Positions 7,697 to 17,280 of a stretch of DNA of 64,000 bases are shown one piece after another. Source of the stretch: Stenotrophomonas sp. Marseille-Q4652 (GTDB lineage: Bacteria; Pseudomonadota; Gammaproteobacteria; Xanthomonadales; Xanthomonadaceae). The DNA lies in the NCBI RefSeq assembly GCF_916618915.1, contig NZ_CAKAKE010000001.1, positions 2,215,001-2,279,000 on the forward strand, given 5' to 3'. How positions within the stretch are numbered: position 1 is the stretch's first letter; each line of letters opens with the position of its first letter. The translations under genes were made by a program, and so were the position numbers. The notes under the pieces are model-generated. The model had not been told where the DNA came from. It did not search any database and saw only the letters and a list, made by a program, of their open reading frames with translations.

Positions 7697-10018
7697 TCAG
7701 AACCCGGCTTCGATGCCGGGCAACAACGACTGCAGCTGGCTGCGGAACAGGTCCTTGATCCGTTCCAGCGCGGCGTTGTCAACGGCCTCGAAGCGCAACA
7801 CCAGCACCGGAGTGGTGTTGGAAGCACGCAGCAGGCCCCAGCCATCGCTGAAGTCGGCACGCAGGCCGTCGATGGTGGACAGGCGCGCGCCGGCGAACGG
7901 CGATTCCTCGGCCTGCGCGGCGGCCATGAACAGGCCCACCAGCGCGTGCGGGGTGTCGGCCTCGACCGGCACCTTGATCTCCGGCGTGGAAACGCTGTCG
8001 GGCAGCTCGCCCAGCACTTCGGACGGTTCCTCCTCGCGCTGGGCCAACACCTCGAGCAGGCGCGCGGCCGCATACAGGCCGTCGTCGAAGCCGTACCAGC
8101 GCTCCTTGAAGAAGAAGTGGCCGCTCATCTCGCCGGCCAGTTCGGCATCGGTCTCGCGCATCTTGGCCTTGATCAGCGAATGCCCGGTCTTCCACATCAG
8201 CGGGCTGCCGCCATGGCGCAGCACGTAGTCGGACAGCTTGCCGCTGCACTTGACGTCGTAGATCACCAGCGCGCCCGGGTTACGCTGCAGCACGTCGGCG
8301 GCGAACAGCATCAGCAGGCGGTCGGCGTAGATGACCCGGCCCTCGCGGGTGACCACGCCCAGGCGGTCGCCGTCGCCATCGAAGGCCAGGCCGAGGTCGG
8401 CGTCGAAGCGCCGGACCGTCTGCACCAGGTCCTCGAGGTTGCGCGGATCACTCGGGTCCGGATGGTGGTTGGGGAAGGTCCCGTCAACATCGCAGTACAG
8501 CGGGATGACCTCGGCGCCGATCGCCTCGAGCAGGCGCGGGCCGATCTCGCCGGCCACGCCGTTGCCGGCATCAACCACCACCTTGAGTGGCCGGTCCAGC
8601 TGTACGTCATCGGCGATGCGCTGGATGTAGTCGGCATCGACCTCGCGCTGCTGCACGCTGCCCGGGTGAGCGGCCACGTGCAGGCGGCCCTCGCTGATGC
8701 GCTGGTAGATCTCGGTGATCGTCGCCCCGGACAGGGTCTCGCCGCCGATGACGACCTTGAAGCCGTTGTATTCGGGCGGATTGTGGCTGCCGGTGACGGC
8801 CACGCAGCTGCCCGCGCGCAGGTGGTAGCTGGCGAAGTACACCACCGGCGTCGGCGCCAGGCCGATGTCGATGACGTCGCAGCCGGCCAGGCGCAGGCCT
8901 TCGATCAGCGCCTCGCTCAGTTCCGGGCCGGACAGCCGGCCGTCGCGGCCGACGACGATGTCGCGCAGTCCCTGGCCCTGCATCATGCTGCCGATGGCCT
9001 GGCCGATCAGCGTGGCGACCGCCGGAGTCAGCTCGCTGCCGACCACGCCACGGATGTCGTAGGCACGGAAGATGCCCGGCGCCACCTCGATGCCGACGCC
9101 GCTGTCGCTGCCCTCGACCCGGGTGCTGGCCGCCACCGGCAGCGGTTCCTGCTCCAGGCTCTCGCGCAGGGTCGGGCCTGTCTCGGTCTCGACCTCGACC
9201 TTCTTGCGCCGCACGAACCTGTCCGGCCCGAGCAGCAAAAGCACCGCGACCAGGGCCAGCAGCGCAGCCACGATCGCGCACGGAATCACACCCATGCCCA
9301 GCGGCCCCGGCTCGACGTCGGGCATGGCCGCGGCCACGCGCAGGCCGGTGTCGCCGACCGGTCGCGCCAGTGCCTCGGCACCACCGGCACCGATGGCAGA
9401 ATTGCCCTGTTCGACGACGTTGTGGTTGCCCTGGCGCAGCGCCAGATAGGCACTGCCCGGGGAGTGGATGCCGTCAAACACGCTGGTCAGCCGCTGCAGC
9501 GGCAGGCGTACGTAAACCACCGCCGGGGTCTTGCCCAGCTCGGCCGGGGCGGCCACGCCCAGGCGCTGGCTGCCCGCGTCACGGACCACGCGCACGACCG
9601 GCTTCTGGTCGCGCAGGGCGGTTTCCAGCAGCGCCAGGCGCGAATAACCAAAGTTGGCGGCATCGGCATAGGCGACATCCAGCGCGCTGGCCATCACCTG
9701 CACGTCCTCGGCGCCAGGCCAGTTGCCTCGCACGGTCACGGCCGCGGCATCGGCGTCGCCGCCGGCCAGCGCGGCTTTCACTTCCGCGAGGGCCAGCACC
9801 TTGGTCATCTGCGCCGCCTGTTCGGTCATGGCCTGGTGCAGGCCGACGACCGCGGCGTCACGCGCCTCTTCCAGTGCCACCCCGATGGCGTCATTGCGCC
9901 ACTGGCTGTAGGCGCTCCAGCCAAACCATCCAGCCAGCAACAACAGCATGACGGCCAGCAGCCTGGACGTACGTCCCAGGTCCGCGCCGGCGCGCTTGCC
10001 TTGATTCGCATCGCTCAT
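7697..10018 (-). CDS. algC: Phosphomannomutase/phosphoglucomutase with membrane-anchored N-terminal domain
   Basis: Interconverts hexose-1- and hexose-6-phosphates for LPS and exopolysaccharide precursors. The C-terminal half (from about residue 310) is a complete alpha-D-phosphohexomutase: VTGSHNPPEYNG near residue 410 with the phosphorylated Ser, DGDGDR near 546 for the metal, and GEMSGHFFF for sugar contact. In front is an extra part: one helix at about residues 20-38, an extracytoplasmic region of some 200 residues, and a second helix near 245-268. Classic short AlgC/XanA (about 450 residues) lacks this. Start ATG 10018 has GGGGAT upstream. dut and coaBC lie upstream on the same strand, an order also known in Pseudomonas. 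Confidence 0.9.
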   Translation of the reverse strand: MSDANQGKRAGADLGRTSRLLAVMLLLLAGWFGWSAYSQWRNDAIGVALEEARDAAVVGLHQAMTEQAAQMTKVLALAEVKAALAGGDADAAAVTVRGNWPGAEDVQVMASALDVAYADAANFGYSRLALLETALRDQKPVVRVVRDAGSQRLGVAAPAELGKTPAVVYVRLPLQRLTSVFDGIHSPGSAYLALRQGNHNVVEQGNSAIGAGGAEALARPVGDTGLRVAAAMPDVEPGPLGMGVIPCAIVAALLALVAVLLLLGPDRFVRRKKVEVETETGPTLRESLEQEPLPVAASTRVEGSDSGVGIEVAPGIFRAYDIRGVVGSELTPAVATLIGQAIGSMMQGQGLRDIVVGRDGRLSGPELSEALIEGLRLAGCDVIDIGLAPTPVVYFASYHLRAGSCVAVTGSHNPPEYNGFKVVIGGETLSGATITEIYQRISEGRLHVAAHPGSVQQREVDADYIQRIADDVQLDRPLKVVVDAGNGVAGEIGPRLLEAIGAEVIPLYCDVDGTFPNHHPDPSDPRNLEDLVQTVRRFDADLGLAFDGDGDRLGVVTREGRVIYADRLLMLFAADVLQRNPGALVIYDVKCSGKLSDYVLRHGGSPLMWKTGHSLIKAKMRETDAELAGEMSGHFFFKERWYGFDDGLYAAARLLEVLAQREEEPSEVLGELPDSVSTPEIKVPVEADTPHALVGLFMAAAQAEESPFAGARLSTIDGLRADFSDGWGLLRASNTTPVLVLRFEAVDNAALERIKDLFRSQLQSLLPGIEAGF

Positions 10019-10032
10019 GTTGACATCCCCTG

Positions 10033-10506
10033 TCAGCGCACCCCGGTATGGCCGAATCCACCCGTTCCCCGTGCGCTGTCGATGAAAGTATCCACTACCT
10101 GCAGGCTCACGCGGGCGATCGGCAGCACCACCAGCTGTGCAATGCGGTCGCCGGGCTCGATGGTGAAGCTTTCCCGGCCGCGGTTCCAGATGCTGATCAG
10201 CAGCGGGCCTTGGTAATCGGCGTCGATCAGGCCGGTGCCGTTGCCGAGCACGATGCCGTGGCGATGGCCAAGCCCGGAGCGCGGCAGGATCACCGCGCAC
10301 AGGCCCGGATCGGCGATGTGGATGGCGATGCCCGAAGGCACCAGGGCGGCATCGCCCGGGGCCAGCGTCATCGGCACATCGATCGCCGCGCGCAGGTCCA
10401 TGCCGGCGCTGGCCTCGGTGGCATAGGCCGGTAGCGGCCAGGCATCACCAAAGCGCGGATCCAGCAGCTTGACCTGCAAGGGCTGCGGTGCGGGATTCGT
10501 GCTCAT
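10033..10506 (-). CDS. dut: dUTP diphosphatase
   Basis: Hydrolyses dUTP to dUMP, keeping uracil out of DNA and feeding dTMP synthesis. All five trimeric dUTPase motifs are present: [26 protein letters not shown] and the C-terminal arm RGTGGFG. The length of 157 residues is normal. Its start overlaps the coaBC stop by four bases (ATGA), so it is translationally coupled to coaBC. algC follows 14 bp later. Confidence 0.97.
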   Translation of the reverse strand: MSTNPAPQPLQVKLLDPRFGDAWPLPAYATEASAGMDLRAAIDVPMTLAPGDAALVPSGIAIHIADPGLCAVILPRSGLGHRHGIVLGNGTGLIDADYQGPLLISIWNRGRESFTIEPGDRIAQLVVLPIARVSLQVVDTFIDSARGTGGFGHTGVR

Positions 10507-11759
10507 GCGTGCAGCCTCTCTGCGATCAGTTCCAGCAGTTGCGTGGCCAGTTCGGTCTTGGCGGTGGCCGGAAAGGCACGCTCGCCGTCGGCCCAGTAGG
10601 CCACGGCCGCGTTCTGGTCGCTCTCGAAGCCGCTGCCGCTGATGCCGACCTGGTTGGCGATGATCAGGTCCAGGCGCTTGTCGGCGAGCTTGCCGCGCGC
10701 ATAGCGCTCCACATCATGGGTTTCGGCGGCAAACCCGACCACCAGCTTCAGCGCCTGGGTCTGGGTGGCGACTTCGGCCAGGATGTCGGCGGTGCGCACC
10801 AGCTCCAGGGTCAGGGTGGTGTTGTCGCTGGTCTTCTTCATCTTCTGCGACAGCACCTTGCGCGGGGTGTAATCGGCCACCGCAGCGGCGCCGATATAGA
10901 TGTCGGCCGGCAGCGCGGCCAGCACCGCCTCGCGCATCTGCGCGGCCGAGCGCACGTCCACTCGGCGCACGCCGGCCGGGGTGGCCAGCTGCACCGGTCC
11001 GCTGACCAGCACCACCTCGGCGCCCTGGCGGGCAGCGGCGGCGGCCAGGGCATAGCCCATCTTGCCGCTGCTGCGGTTGCCCACGTAACGCACCGGATCG
11101 ATGTCCTCGTAGGTGGGACCGGCACTGATCACGACCTTCAGTCCGGCCAGCGCAGCCGGGGTCGCCGGCGCCGCGCCCTGCCCGCGGATCCCGGCCAGGG
11201 CCTGGACGATCGCCACCGGTTCGCTGAGCCGGCCCGGGCCGGACTCGCCTTCGGCCAGCGGGCCGTCTTCCGGGCCGATCACCTGGGCGCCGCGCTCGCG
11301 CAACAGGGCGATGTTGGCCTGGGTGGCCGGATGCAGCCACATGCGGTGGTTCATCGCCGGGCACACCGTCAGTGGCGCGGTCGTGGCCAGGCACAGGGTG
11401 GTGACCAGGTCATCGGCATGGCCGTGGGCCAGCCGCGCCAGCAGGTCGGCCGTGGCCGGGGCGACCACGATGCGGTCGGCCCAGCGGGCCAGCTCGATGT
11501 GGCCCATGGCCTGCTCGGCAGCGCTGTCCCACAGCGTGGTGCGGCTCGGGTGGCCCGACAGGGCCTGGAAGCTCAACGGGGTGACGAACTGCTGGGCCCC
11601 TTCGGTCATGGCCACCTGTACCTGCGCGCCGGCATCACGCAGGCGGCGTACCAGGTCCAGGGATTTGTAGGCCGCAATGCCGCCGCCAACGCACAACAGG
11701 AGCTTCTGTCCTTCCAGCGGCCGCACGCCGGCCGGGGTACCAGGGGAAGAGGCAGTCAC
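10503..11759 (-). CDS. coaBC: Bifunctional phosphopantothenoylcysteine decarboxylase/synthetase
   Basis: Two consecutive steps of coenzyme A synthesis: CoaB joins phosphopantothenate to cysteine and CoaC decarboxylates the product using FMN. The N-terminal flavoprotein domain (about residues 12-190) shows [16 protein letters not shown] and the PAMN motif (CPAMNHRMW). The C-terminal CoaB domain (about 200-410) shows [21 protein letters not shown]. The 418 residues match the fused bacterial enzyme. It heads the coaBC-dut-algC run and is divergent from radC. Confidence 0.96.
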   Translation of the reverse strand: MTASSPGTPAGVRPLEGQKLLLCVGGGIAAYKSLDLVRRLRDAGAQVQVAMTEGAQQFVTPLSFQALSGHPSRTTLWDSAAEQAMGHIELARWADRIVVAPATADLLARLAHGHADDLVTTLCLATTAPLTVCPAMNHRMWLHPATQANIALLRERGAQVIGPEDGPLAEGESGPGRLSEPVAIVQALAGIRGQGAAPATPAALAGLKVVISAGPTYEDIDPVRYVGNRSSGKMGYALAAAAARQGAEVVLVSGPVQLATPAGVRRVDVRSAAQMREAVLAALPADIYIGAAAVADYTPRKVLSQKMKKTSDNTTLTLELVRTADILAEVATQTQALKLVVGFAAETHDVERYARGKLADKRLDLIIANQVGISGSGFESDQNAAVAYWADGERAFPATAKTELATQLLELIAERLHA

Positions 11760-11855
11760 GTGGGGTTATTCCTACCCATACAAGGGCCGTTAGCTTAACT
11801 GATGGGTCTGGCGCGGCTGATGCCGATTCCGCGGGCGCAGCGGCACATTCGCCAT

Positions 11856-12530
11856 ATGCACATCCGCGACTGGCCCAGCACCGAACGTCCCCGCGAAAAG
11901 CTGCTCGCCCAAGGGCCGCGCTCGCTGTCCGACGCCGAGCTGCTGGCGATCTTCCTCGGCTCCGGGCTGCGCGGACGCGACGCGGTGCAGACCTCGCGCG
12001 AGCTGCTGCGCGAACACGGTCCGCTGCGGCGCCTGCTGGACCGCGAGCCCGGCGACCTGGCCCGCCTGCCAGGCCTCGGTCCGGCCCGGGCCTGCAAGCT
12101 GGCCGCGGCGCTGGAGCTGGGCCAGCGCCACCTCGCCGCCGACCTCGAGCGCGGCGCCACCCTGACCGACCCGATGGCCGCCGGCCGCTACTTCGCCCAG
12201 CGCCTGCGGCCCCGCCCGAACGAGGTCTTCGCCGCGCTGTTCCTGGACACCCGGCACCGGGCGCTGGCCTTCGAGGAACTGTTCACCGGCACCATCGACG
12301 GCGCCGAGGTGCATCCACGCGAGGTGGTGCGGCGGGCACTGGCGCACAACGCGGCGGCGGTGATCGTTGGCCACAACCACCCTTCCGGTAACCCCGAGCC
12401 CTCAGCGGCCGACCGCGCGGTCACCGAGCGCCTGCGCCATGCCCTGGGGCTGCTGGAAGTCCGGCTGCTGGACCATTTCGTGATCGGCGACGGCGCACCA
12501 GTATCGCTGGCCGCCCGCGGCTGGCTCTGA
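11856..12530 (+). CDS. radC: RadC family JAB-domain protein
   Basis: Member of the RadC/YicR family, metal-dependent JAB1/MPN-fold proteins whose true role is still debated and is not clearly DNA repair. An N-terminal helix-hairpin-helix-like part holds LARLPGLGPARACKLAAALELG. The C-terminal JAB domain carries VGHNHPSGNPEPSAAD near residue 171, the HxH(P)-D metal motif. Start ATG 11856 (MHIRDWP) gives 224 residues, the usual size; the frame remains open upstream to 11802. It is divergent from coaBC, the same arrangement as in many gammaproteobacteria. Confidence 0.93.
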   Translation: MHIRDWPSTERPREKLLAQGPRSLSDAELLAIFLGSGLRGRDAVQTSRELLREHGPLRRLLDREPGDLARLPGLGPARACKLAAALELGQRHLAADLERGATLTDPMAAGRYFAQRLRPRPNEVFAALFLDTRHRALAFEELFTGTIDGAEVHPREVVRRALAHNAAAVIVGHNHPSGNPEPSAADRAVTERLRHALGLLEVRLLDHFVIGDGAPVSLAARGWL

Positions 12531-12642
12531 AGCCCTTGCGCGGCGGGCCCCGCGGCGGTGGACAGGCAACTGAACCGTTCCCCGGTCCGTACGCGGCCGG
12601 GTCGGGTAAAATGCCCAGTTCCGCGCTTCAAGCAGACCTGAC

Positions 12643-14331
12643 GTGAAACCCCTACTCCGAGCCCTGATCGGCCAAGGCATCGAAGCCTTGCGCGCCAACG
12701 GCACCCTGCCTGCCGACACCCTGCCGCCGGACTTCGTGGTCGAGCGGCCCAAGACCCGCGAACACGGCGACTTCGCCACCAACGCCGCGATGCTGCTGGC
12801 CAAGGCCGCGCGCACCAATCCGCGTGCCGTGGCCCAGGCGCTGGTCGAGGCGCTGCCGCACAGCGACGACGTCAGCCGCGTGGAGATCGCCGGACCGGGT
12901 TTCATCAATTTCCACCTGGCCCCGAGCGCCTTCCAGCGCGAAGTGGCCAGCGTGATCCGCGAAGGCACCGACTACGGCCGCAACCTGTCTGGCAACGGCC
13001 GCACGGTGGGCGTCGAGTACGTGTCGGCCAACCCGACCGGCCCGCTGCACGTCGGCCACGGCCGCGCCGGCGCGATCGGCGACTGCATCGCCCGCGTGCT
13101 GGAAGCCAACGGCTGGAACGCCAGGCGCGAGTTCTACTACAACGACGCCGGCGTGCAGATCGAGAACCTGGCCGTGTCCGTGCAGGCCCGCGCCCGTGGC
13201 ATCAAGCCCGATGAGGCCGGCTGGCCGGAAGCCGGCTACCGCGGCCATTACATCCAGGACGTGGCCGACGCCTACCTGGCCCGCGCCACCGTGGACCTGG
13301 AAGGCCACAAGGTGGTGGGCGAGGGCGACGTCGAGAACCTCGAGGCGATCCGCCGTTTCGCCGTGGCCTACCTGCGCAACGAGCAGAACCTGGACCTGGC
13401 CGCGTTCGGCGTGGACTTCGACATCTACTTCCTGGAGAGCTCGCTGTATTCGGACGGCAAGGTCGCCGAGACCGTCGAGCGCCTGGTGCAGTCGGGCCAC
13501 ACCTACGAGGAAGGCGGCGCGCTGTGGCTGCGCTCCACCGACTTCGGTGACGACAAGGACCGCGTGATGCGCAAGTCCGACGGCACCTACACCTACTTCC
13601 TGCCGGACGTGGCCTACCACCTGTCCAAGTGGCAGCGCGGCTACGAGCGCGCGATCACCGAGCTGGGTGCCGACCACCACGGCTCGCTGGCGCGTGTGCG
13701 CGCCGGCCTGCAGGCGCTGGACGTCGGCATTCCGAAGGGCTGGCCGGAATACGTGCTGCACCAGATGGTCACCGTCATGCGTGGCGGCGAGGAAGTGAAG
13801 CTGTCCAAGCGTGCCGGCAGCTACTTCACCCTGCGCGACCTGATCGAGGAAGCCGGACGCGACGCGACCCGGTGGTTCCTGATCGCGCGCAAGCCTGATT
13901 CGCAGCTGACCTTCGACATCGACCTGGCCCGCCAGCAGAGCAACGACAACCCGGTGTTCTACGTGCAGTACGCGCATGCGCGCGTCTGCTCGCTGCTGCG
14001 CCAGGCGCAGGAGAAGGGCCTGGTGTACTCCCAGCCCGAGGGCCTGGCCGCGCTTTCGCTGCTCGACGACACCGCCTCGCTGGAGTTGATGAACGAGATT
14101 TCGCGTTATCCGGAAGTGGTCGAGGCCGCCGGCCTGGCCCTGGAACCGCACCTGGTTGCGCAGTACCTGCGTGAATTGGCCAATGCTTTCCACACGTGGT
14201 ATCACGGGACGCCGGTGCTGGTGGACGACGCTGCCGCGCGCAACGCCAAGCTCGCCCTTGCCTGTGCCGCGCGACAGGCCCTGGCCAACGGCTTGAATGT
14301 CCTGGGCGTCAGCGCCCCGGAAAAGATGTAA
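12643..14331 (+). CDS. argS: Arginyl-tRNA synthetase
   Basis: Class I synthetase charging tRNA-Arg. The HIGH equivalent [11 protein letters not shown] lies near residue 135 and the KMSKS-like loop [13 protein letters not shown] near residue 385. The N-terminal Add-1 domain and C-terminal DALR anticodon-binding domain are both intact, ending [10 protein letters not shown]. The start is GTG 12643. The 562-residue length is normal. The FtsN-like SPOR gene follows after 17 bp, a pairing also known in Pseudomonas. Confidence 0.97.
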   Translation: MKPLLRALIGQGIEALRANGTLPADTLPPDFVVERPKTREHGDFATNAAMLLAKAARTNPRAVAQALVEALPHSDDVSRVEIAGPGFINFHLAPSAFQREVASVIREGTDYGRNLSGNGRTVGVEYVSANPTGPLHVGHGRAGAIGDCIARVLEANGWNARREFYYNDAGVQIENLAVSVQARARGIKPDEAGWPEAGYRGHYIQDVADAYLARATVDLEGHKVVGEGDVENLEAIRRFAVAYLRNEQNLDLAAFGVDFDIYFLESSLYSDGKVAETVERLVQSGHTYEEGGALWLRSTDFGDDKDRVMRKSDGTYTYFLPDVAYHLSKWQRGYERAITELGADHHGSLARVRAGLQALDVGIPKGWPEYVLHQMVTVMRGGEEVKLSKRAGSYFTLRDLIEEAGRDATRWFLIARKPDSQLTFDIDLARQQSNDNPVFYVQYAHARVCSLLRQAQEKGLVYSQPEGLAALSLLDDTASLELMNEISRYPEVVEAAGLALEPHLVAQYLRELANAFHTWYHGTPVLVDDAAARNAKLALACAARQALANGLNVLGVSAPEKM

Positions 14332-14348
14332 GCGAGGAGATGCAGTAA

Positions 14349-15209
14349 ATGGCAGCACGACGTGGCAAGAGCCAGGCGCGACGCAACAGTGGCAGCGACA
14401 CGCCGGGCTGGGTGTGGCTGGTAGCCGGTGCAGCGATCGCGGCCGTGGTATTCCTCGCTGCGCCCAACGTGTTCAAGAAGGATGGCGACGGCTTCCTTCG
14501 GGTCGGCCCGCAGCCGAACCCGGATGCGCAGCCTGCCCCGGTGGCCGACGCCGACATCGATGCCGCGGTGGAAGCACCGCGTTCGGCCAAGGCCAGCGAG
14601 CCGGCCAAGCCGGCCACGCAGTACGACTTCTACACGCTGCTGCCCGGCGAGGAAGTGCAGATGTCCGACGCCGAACTGGCCGCCAGCGCCAAGGCCGAGG
14701 AGCAGCGCCGCGTCAGTGACGAGGCCCAGCGTGCCCGCGCTGCACTGGAAGGACGTCCGGTACCGGCCCCGCTGCCGCCGGCCGTGCCCGAATCGCCGGC
14801 CACGGTGCCGGCACCGCTGCGCGAGCCGGCCCCTGCCACTGTGGCCGCCAGCACCACGCCTGCGACCACCACCACCGCCGCACCGGTACCGGCACCGGCC
14901 ACTGCCGCACCGGCCGCTGCGGCAGGCAACGATGCCCCAGCCGTGGCAGCGGCATCGGCCCCGGCTGCCGAAGCCAATGTGCGCTACATCCTGCAGGCCG
15001 GTGCGTTCGGTGCCTCCGGCGATGCCGAAGCCACCAAGGCCAAGCTGGCGATGATGGGCATCACCGCCCGGGTGGAATCGGCGCAGATCAGCGGCAAGAC
15101 GGTGTACCGCGTGCGCATGGGGCCGTACGGCACCGCCGGCGAACTGGCCGAAGCCAAGCAGAAGCTGGCCAGCAACGGCATGCAGGCGATGGCGATCAAG
15201 GCGCAGTAA
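14349..15209 (+). CDS. SPOR-domain membrane protein, FtsN-like
   Basis: Single-pass inner-membrane protein with a periplasmic C-terminal SPOR domain, likely a division protein that binds denuded peptidoglycan at the septum. A basic N terminus (MAARRGKSQARR) precedes a helix at about residues 20-38. A long Ala/Pro/Thr-rich linker covers about 60-205, and the SPOR domain is the final 77 residues (from VRYILQAGAF). A good GAGGAG ribosome site precedes ATG 14349. Position directly after argS matches the FtsN-like gene of Pseudomonas. FtsN identity is inferred from layout and position; SPOR proteins are diverse. Confidence 0.85.
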   Translation: MAARRGKSQARRNSGSDTPGWVWLVAGAAIAAVVFLAAPNVFKKDGDGFLRVGPQPNPDAQPAPVADADIDAAVEAPRSAKASEPAKPATQYDFYTLLPGEEVQMSDAELAASAKAEEQRRVSDEAQRARAALEGRPVPAPLPPAVPESPATVPAPLREPAPATVAASTTPATTTTAAPVPAPATAAPAAAAGNDAPAVAAASAPAAEANVRYILQAGAFGASGDAEATKAKLAMMGITARVESAQISGKTVYRVRMGPYGTAGELAEAKQKLASNGMQAMAIKAQ

Positions 15210-15238
15210 CGCGCTTCGGCTGTCGGTTCCGTCTCGAG

Positions 15239-15268
15239 ACGCCCATTGCCCGCAACGGGCGTTTTTCG
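15239..15268 (+). terminator. Rho-independent terminator after the SPOR gene
   Basis: Stem ACGCCC (15239-15244) pairs with GGGCGT (15257-15262) and is followed by TTTTTCGTT. It lies 30 bp after the stop of the argS-SPOR unit. Confidence 0.85.
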
Positions 15269-15383
15269 TTCGGCCGCGTATGGACACCGGTGGTTGGCTC
15301 CCGCAGCCCTGGAGCATTGGTGAACTGGCAGCGATGGCCAAACGGGAGGAAAATCGATCGATCACCTTCCTGGAGCCTTGCTG

Positions 15384-16136
15384 ATGACCCGTACCGCCCT
15401 GATCACCGGTGCCACCTCCGGCTTCGGCGCTGCCGCTGCGCGCCGTCTCGCCAGCGCGGGCTGGCGCGTGATCGCCACCGGTCGCCGCGCCGAGCGCCTG
15501 CAGCCGCTGGTGGCCGAGTTCGGCAGCGACGTGATCCATGCCGCCGCGTTCGACGTGCGCGACGAGGCGGCCATGGATGCGGCCATGGCGGCACTGCCCG
15601 AGGCCTTCCGCGGCATCGACCTGCTGGTCAACAACGCCGGCCTGGCGCAGGGCACCGCACCGGCACAGTACGCCGACCTGCAGGACTGGCGCACCATGAT
15701 CGACACCAACGTCACCGCGCTGGTCACCCTGACCCACCGCCTGCTGCCGCAGCTGGTCGAACGCCGCGGCGCGATCATCAACATCAGCTCGGTGGCCGGC
15801 GTCTACCCCTACCCCGGCGGCAACACCTACGGCGGTACCAAGGCCTTCGTCAGCCAGTTCTCCTTGGGCCTGCGCAGTGACCTGCATGGCACGGGCGTGC
15901 GTGTGACCACGATCGAGCCGGGCATGGCCGAAACCGAATTCACCCTGGTACGCACCCACGGCGACCAGGCCGCCTCGGACCGTCTCTACACCGGCGCAGA
16001 GCCGATGACTGCCGAGGACATCGCCGAGCAGATCTTCTGGGTGGCAACGCTGCCGCCACACCTGAACATCAATCGCCTGGAAATCATGCCCACCACGCAG
16101 TCGTTCGCCGGCTTCCAGGTCGCCCGCCAGGGCTGA
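15384..16136 (+). CDS. ydfG: YdfG-type short-chain dehydrogenase (3-hydroxy acid dehydrogenase / malonic semialdehyde reductase)
   Basis: NADP-dependent oxidoreductase of the classical SDR fold. Visible signatures: TGATSGFG for the cofactor, NNAG, a catalytic Ser in ISSVAGVYPYPGG and the YxxxK pair in YGGTKAF. The C-terminal RLEIMPTTQSFAG is typical of YdfG, which oxidises serine and 3-hydroxy acids and reduces malonic semialdehyde. The start is ATG 15384 with GGAG eight bases upstream; a TTG at 15378 is also possible. The gene stands alone between a terminator and a hairpin. Confidence 0.88.
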   Translation: MTRTALITGATSGFGAAAARRLASAGWRVIATGRRAERLQPLVAEFGSDVIHAAAFDVRDEAAMDAAMAALPEAFRGIDLLVNNAGLAQGTAPAQYADLQDWRTMIDTNVTALVTLTHRLLPQLVERRGAIINISSVAGVYPYPGGNTYGGTKAFVSQFSLGLRSDLHGTGVRVTTIEPGMAETEFTLVRTHGDQAASDRLYTGAEPMTAEDIAEQIFWVATLPPHLNINRLEIMPTTQSFAGFQVARQG

Positions 16137-16146
16137 GTTCCCTTTG

Positions 16147-16169
16147 CCCTCCCCCATCTCGGGGGAGGG
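16147..16169. terminator. GC-rich hairpin after ydfG
   Basis: Nine-base stem (16147-16155 with 16161-16169) and a five-base loop, just past the ydfG stop. There is no T run, so termination would be weak or factor-dependent; a repeat-type hairpin is the alternative. Confidence 0.45.
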
Positions 16170-16226
16170 TTGCCGGGCACGCGATGTGCCACGCTGCGCG
16201 GCTGACGACGACACGGAGCCAGCCGC

Positions 16227-16976
16227 ATGCGTGCCCGACTTTCCCTGCTGATCCTGCTCGCCCTCGGCGCCGCCAAGGCGCAGGCCCAGGCCACCTGCCC
16301 GGCCGGGCAGGACACGCTGTTTGCGTGCACGACCGGCAACGGCAAGCAGGTCCAGGTCTGCGATGCCGGCAAGACGATCAACTACCGTTTCGGCCGCCCG
16401 GACAAGCCGCCCGAAATGTCACTGGACGTCCCGCGCCAGCGCGCTTCGACCTGGCAATGGCCCGGCGTCGGCCGCACCACCACCTATTCGGTCACCCTCC
16501 CCAACGGAGATACGAGCTACACCGTGTATTCCAGCTTCGACCGCCTGGCCGACGAGCTGGAGTTCGAGTACGGCATCCACGTCGAGGTGCGTGGTCGCCA
16601 GGTCGCCAACCTGCGTTGCCGCGAGGGCGATGTGATCGACACCTGGAAGGCGTGGACTGCCCTCCGCCGACTGAAATCCGCCCCCCCGGCGCTGCGGCCA
16701 CGGGCATCGCGCAAAGTAGAAGAGAAAAAGGCCGCGACGATGTTGTGGCCTTTTTCATTCGTGCCTACGAAAAACTCCATCAGCCCTCCATTTGCTCTCC
16801 GGCTCGACCAAGCGACACGCCTTGTCGCATGCCTGGCGAAAAATCCTCCCACCGCGAAGTGCGAGACCAAGGAGACCGGCATGTTCAAGATCGTAGGTGG
16901 GGTAGTCGTGTATGGATTGGCGCTGCTGGGATTGGCGACTTACGTTGAAAAGCTCCACAAGGGAGCGTCCCGATGA
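16227..16976 (+). CDS. Secreted hypothetical protein whose frame reads through its own terminator
   Basis: The first 145 or so residues look like a normal periplasmic protein: a signal peptide ending AQAQA, conserved-looking cysteine pairs and beta-rich sequence up to CREGDVIDTWK. The rest is odd. The frame continues without a stop across a terminator-like hairpin (16725-16755) and into a small downstream gene, giving 249 residues with a low-complexity, arginine-rich middle. A one-base shift would end the protein at TGA 16672-16674. A lost C in the run of seven at 16681-16687 would end it at TAG 16717-16719, just before the hairpin. The natural gene probably ends at one of these. No function is recognised. 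Confidence 0.6.
   Translation: MRARLSLLILLALGAAKAQAQATCPAGQDTLFACTTGNGKQVQVCDAGKTINYRFGRPDKPPEMSLDVPRQRASTWQWPGVGRTTTYSVTLPNGDTSYTVYSSFDRLADELEFEYGIHVEVRGRQVANLRCREGDVIDTWKAWTALRRLKSAPPALRPRASRKVEEKKAATMLWPFSFVPTKNSISPPFALRLDQATRLVACLAKNPPTAKCETKETGMFKIVGGVVVYGLALLGLATYVEKLHKGASR
16725..16755 (+). terminator. Terminator hairpin inside the open frame
   Basis: AAAAAGGCC (16725-16733) pairs with GGCCTTTTT (16747-16755), and the inner bases extend the stem with wobble pairs. This is a textbook terminator shape, yet the upstream frame runs straight through it. Confidence 0.75.
16881..16976 (+). CDS. Tiny single-pass membrane protein (31 residues)
   Basis: The ATG at 16881 has AAGGAG eight bases upstream and opens a 31-residue peptide made of one hydrophobic helix (VVVYGLALLGLATYVEKL). 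The frame is shared with the read-through end of the secreted protein upstream, but this start has the better translation signals. Its stop overlaps the start of the next gene (ATGA at 16973), which suggests the two small genes are a translated pair. The function is unknown. Confidence 0.45.
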   Translation: MFKIVGGVVVYGLALLGLATYVEKLHKGASR

Positions 16977-17197
16977 GCAGCGTGGACCAGAAAGACATGC
17001 TCACGCCCCGGACGCTCGTATGTGGATTCTGCGGGTGGAAAACCACTTACCGACTCAAGCCCCCGCACATGGGTCGCCATGCCCATGACTTGCAGGCACT
17101 CCACCGTTGCGTTTGCGACGGAGCCGTGTTCAAAGAGCGCCCGGCGACCCGTCTGGAAGCACTCAAACTCTGGCTGACGGGCGATATCACGCCTTGA
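16973..17197 (+). CDS. Small hypothetical protein with CxxC motif
   Basis: A 74-residue basic protein with CGFCGW near residue 17 and CVCDG near residue 47, which could bind zinc. Its start overlaps the stop of the 31-residue membrane peptide. Its stop (TGA 17195-17197) touches an ATG at 17197 in the frame that later becomes the WYL regulator. No family is recognised. Confidence 0.6.
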   Translation: MSSVDQKDMLTPRTLVCGFCGWKTTYRLKPPHMGRHAHDLQALHRCVCDGAVFKERPATRLEALKLWLTGDITP

Positions 17198-17258
17198 TGC
17201 ACGCCGGCGCTAAAGAAAGGGCGAACCTAGCCGTTATCCACGATACCCGGCAGTATCT

Positions 17259-17280
17259 GATCCCCGCCGCAACGGGGATC
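17259..17280. terminator. Hairpin upstream of the WYL gene
   Basis: GATCCCCG (17259-17266) pairs with CGGGGATC (17273-17280) and is followed by five Cs. It may end the small-gene transcript, or mark that 17198-17424 is non-coding leader rather than part of the regulator. Confidence 0.4.
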
